This document shows positions 5,436-5,848 of a stretch of DNA of 5,848 nt, one piece after another. The notes under the pieces were generated by a model that saw only the letters and a program-made list of their open reading frames with translations, ran no database searches and had not been told where the DNA came from. Position numbers and translations under genes: made by a program. The DNA comes from Thermoprotei archaeon (lineage in GTDB: Archaea > Thermoproteota > Thermoprotei_A > Sulfolobales > Desulfurococcaceae), in assembly GCA_003661825.1 (NCBI GenBank), contig QMWW01000074.1, forward strand, positions 1 through 5,848, written 5' to 3'. The first letter of the stretch is position 1; every line of letters starts with the position of its first letter.

Positions 5436-5848
5436 CTAAAAAAGATCATTGAACGTAAGGGTTATTATTTCAGCTGGCTTATGTGTGATCTTACCTATTT
5501 TAGCCCCAATGACCACCTTTACGTTTTTCTCAGCCGCTCTATCTACTAAGCGTTGAGTTATAATACCATCTAATACTATAGCATAGATCCTACCGGGTTC
5601 TAGTGATTCCATGTATGTAATTAAGTCTCTGACAGGGAGCCTTTTAGCCTGTTTCCACTCACTTGTATATAGTATTGCTTCAAGAGTTCCATACAATCCC
5701 TTAATACCCTCTATTACGTGCTGAGGAATCGCGACTGCTTCTACTATTTCTCTGGGCTTTTTCTCAGGTATTTTCTCAGTAACCTCTCTGCTATGTAACC
5801 TACGCTGAATTTCCAACAGATGCTGTGCTTCTCGGCTACCCTCTTTCG
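5436..5848 (-). CDS. dnaG: Archaeal DnaG (primase-like protein), C-terminal part, 5' end outside the window
   Basis: About 137 codons of the C-terminus are visible, and the frame stays open through the right edge, so the gene starts outside the window. Recognition rests on the archaeal DnaG tail: GLYGTLEAILY, KRLPVRDLITYMESL, and IYAIVLDGIITQRLVDRAAEKNVKVVIGAK followed by GKI. The Toprim catalytic domain should lie in the missing upstream part, since full archaeal DnaG proteins are roughly 400-450 residues. In-frame TTG at 5816 is an ordinary leucine codon inside the gene, because similar charged helical sequence (KEGSREAQHLLEIQRR) continues upstream of it. Archaeal DnaG has weak primase activity in some species and is also a stable subunit of the RNA-degrading exosome, where it helps poly(A) recognition. 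Which role dominates here cannot be seen. The stop codon TAG (5438-5436) lies 7 bp from the polymerase stop, tail to tail. Confidence 0.92.
   Translation of the reverse strand, partial: KEGSREAQHLLEIQRRLHSREVTEKIPEKKPREIVEAVAIPQHVIEGIKGLYGTLEAILYTSEWKQAKRLPVRDLITYMESLEPGRIYAIVLDGIITQRLVDRAAEKNVKVVIGAKIGKITHKPAEIITLTFNDLF

Noticed and set aside
5460..5471. T-rich stretch downstream of the polymerase stop as a terminator
   Set aside because: It is short, interrupted, and lies inside the dnaG coding region; there is no hairpin and the signal is no stronger than other T-rich spots.
1..5848. CRISPR array, tRNA, rRNA, insertion sequence or integration site
   Set aside because: No spaced direct repeats, no cloverleaf-like sequence, no transposase fragment and no terminal inverted repeats were seen; coding regions cover nearly everything.

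Overview
This window looks like chromosomal DNA from a hyperthermophilic crenarchaeon, most plausibly of the Desulfurococcales group. The evidence is an archaeal pelota, an archaeal-type DnaG, a PolB3-like family B DNA polymerase and an archaeal PDZ-containing site-2 protease. Codon use is rich in AGA/AGG/ATA, start codons have almost no leader sequence, and spacing is very tight. The genus cannot be fixed from the sequence alone.

Layout: five protein genes fill nearly the whole window and alternate strictly in strand (-,+,-,+,-). From left to right they are a membrane metalloprotease of family M50 (37-1143, minus), a predicted nucleotidyltransferase with a conserved C-terminal extension (1195-1914, plus), the ribosome-rescue factor pelota (1898-2971, minus, TTG start), a complete family B DNA polymerase with proofreading domain and PIP box (3032-5428, plus), and the C-terminal end of archaeal DnaG (5436 to beyond the right edge, minus). 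No two neighbours can share an operon, so each gene needs its own promoter. The divergent gaps are only 51 and 60 bp, and each has one AT-rich box close to its midpoint that could serve both directions. The convergent pairs either overlap by 17 bp (nucleotidyltransferase/pelota) or are 7 bp apart (polymerase/DnaG).

Functionally the region holds housekeeping information-processing genes: replication polymerase, DnaG (primase-like and exosome-associated), and ribosome rescue. A membrane protease and an uncharacterised nucleotidyltransferase accompany them. I see no mobile element, CRISPR array, tRNA, rRNA or clear sign of recent transfer. I do not find a novel multi-gene system. The points most worth a second look are the shared-TATA divergent promoters, the uncertain polymerase start, the conserved cysteine pairs in the polymerase, and the orphan nucleotidyltransferase.
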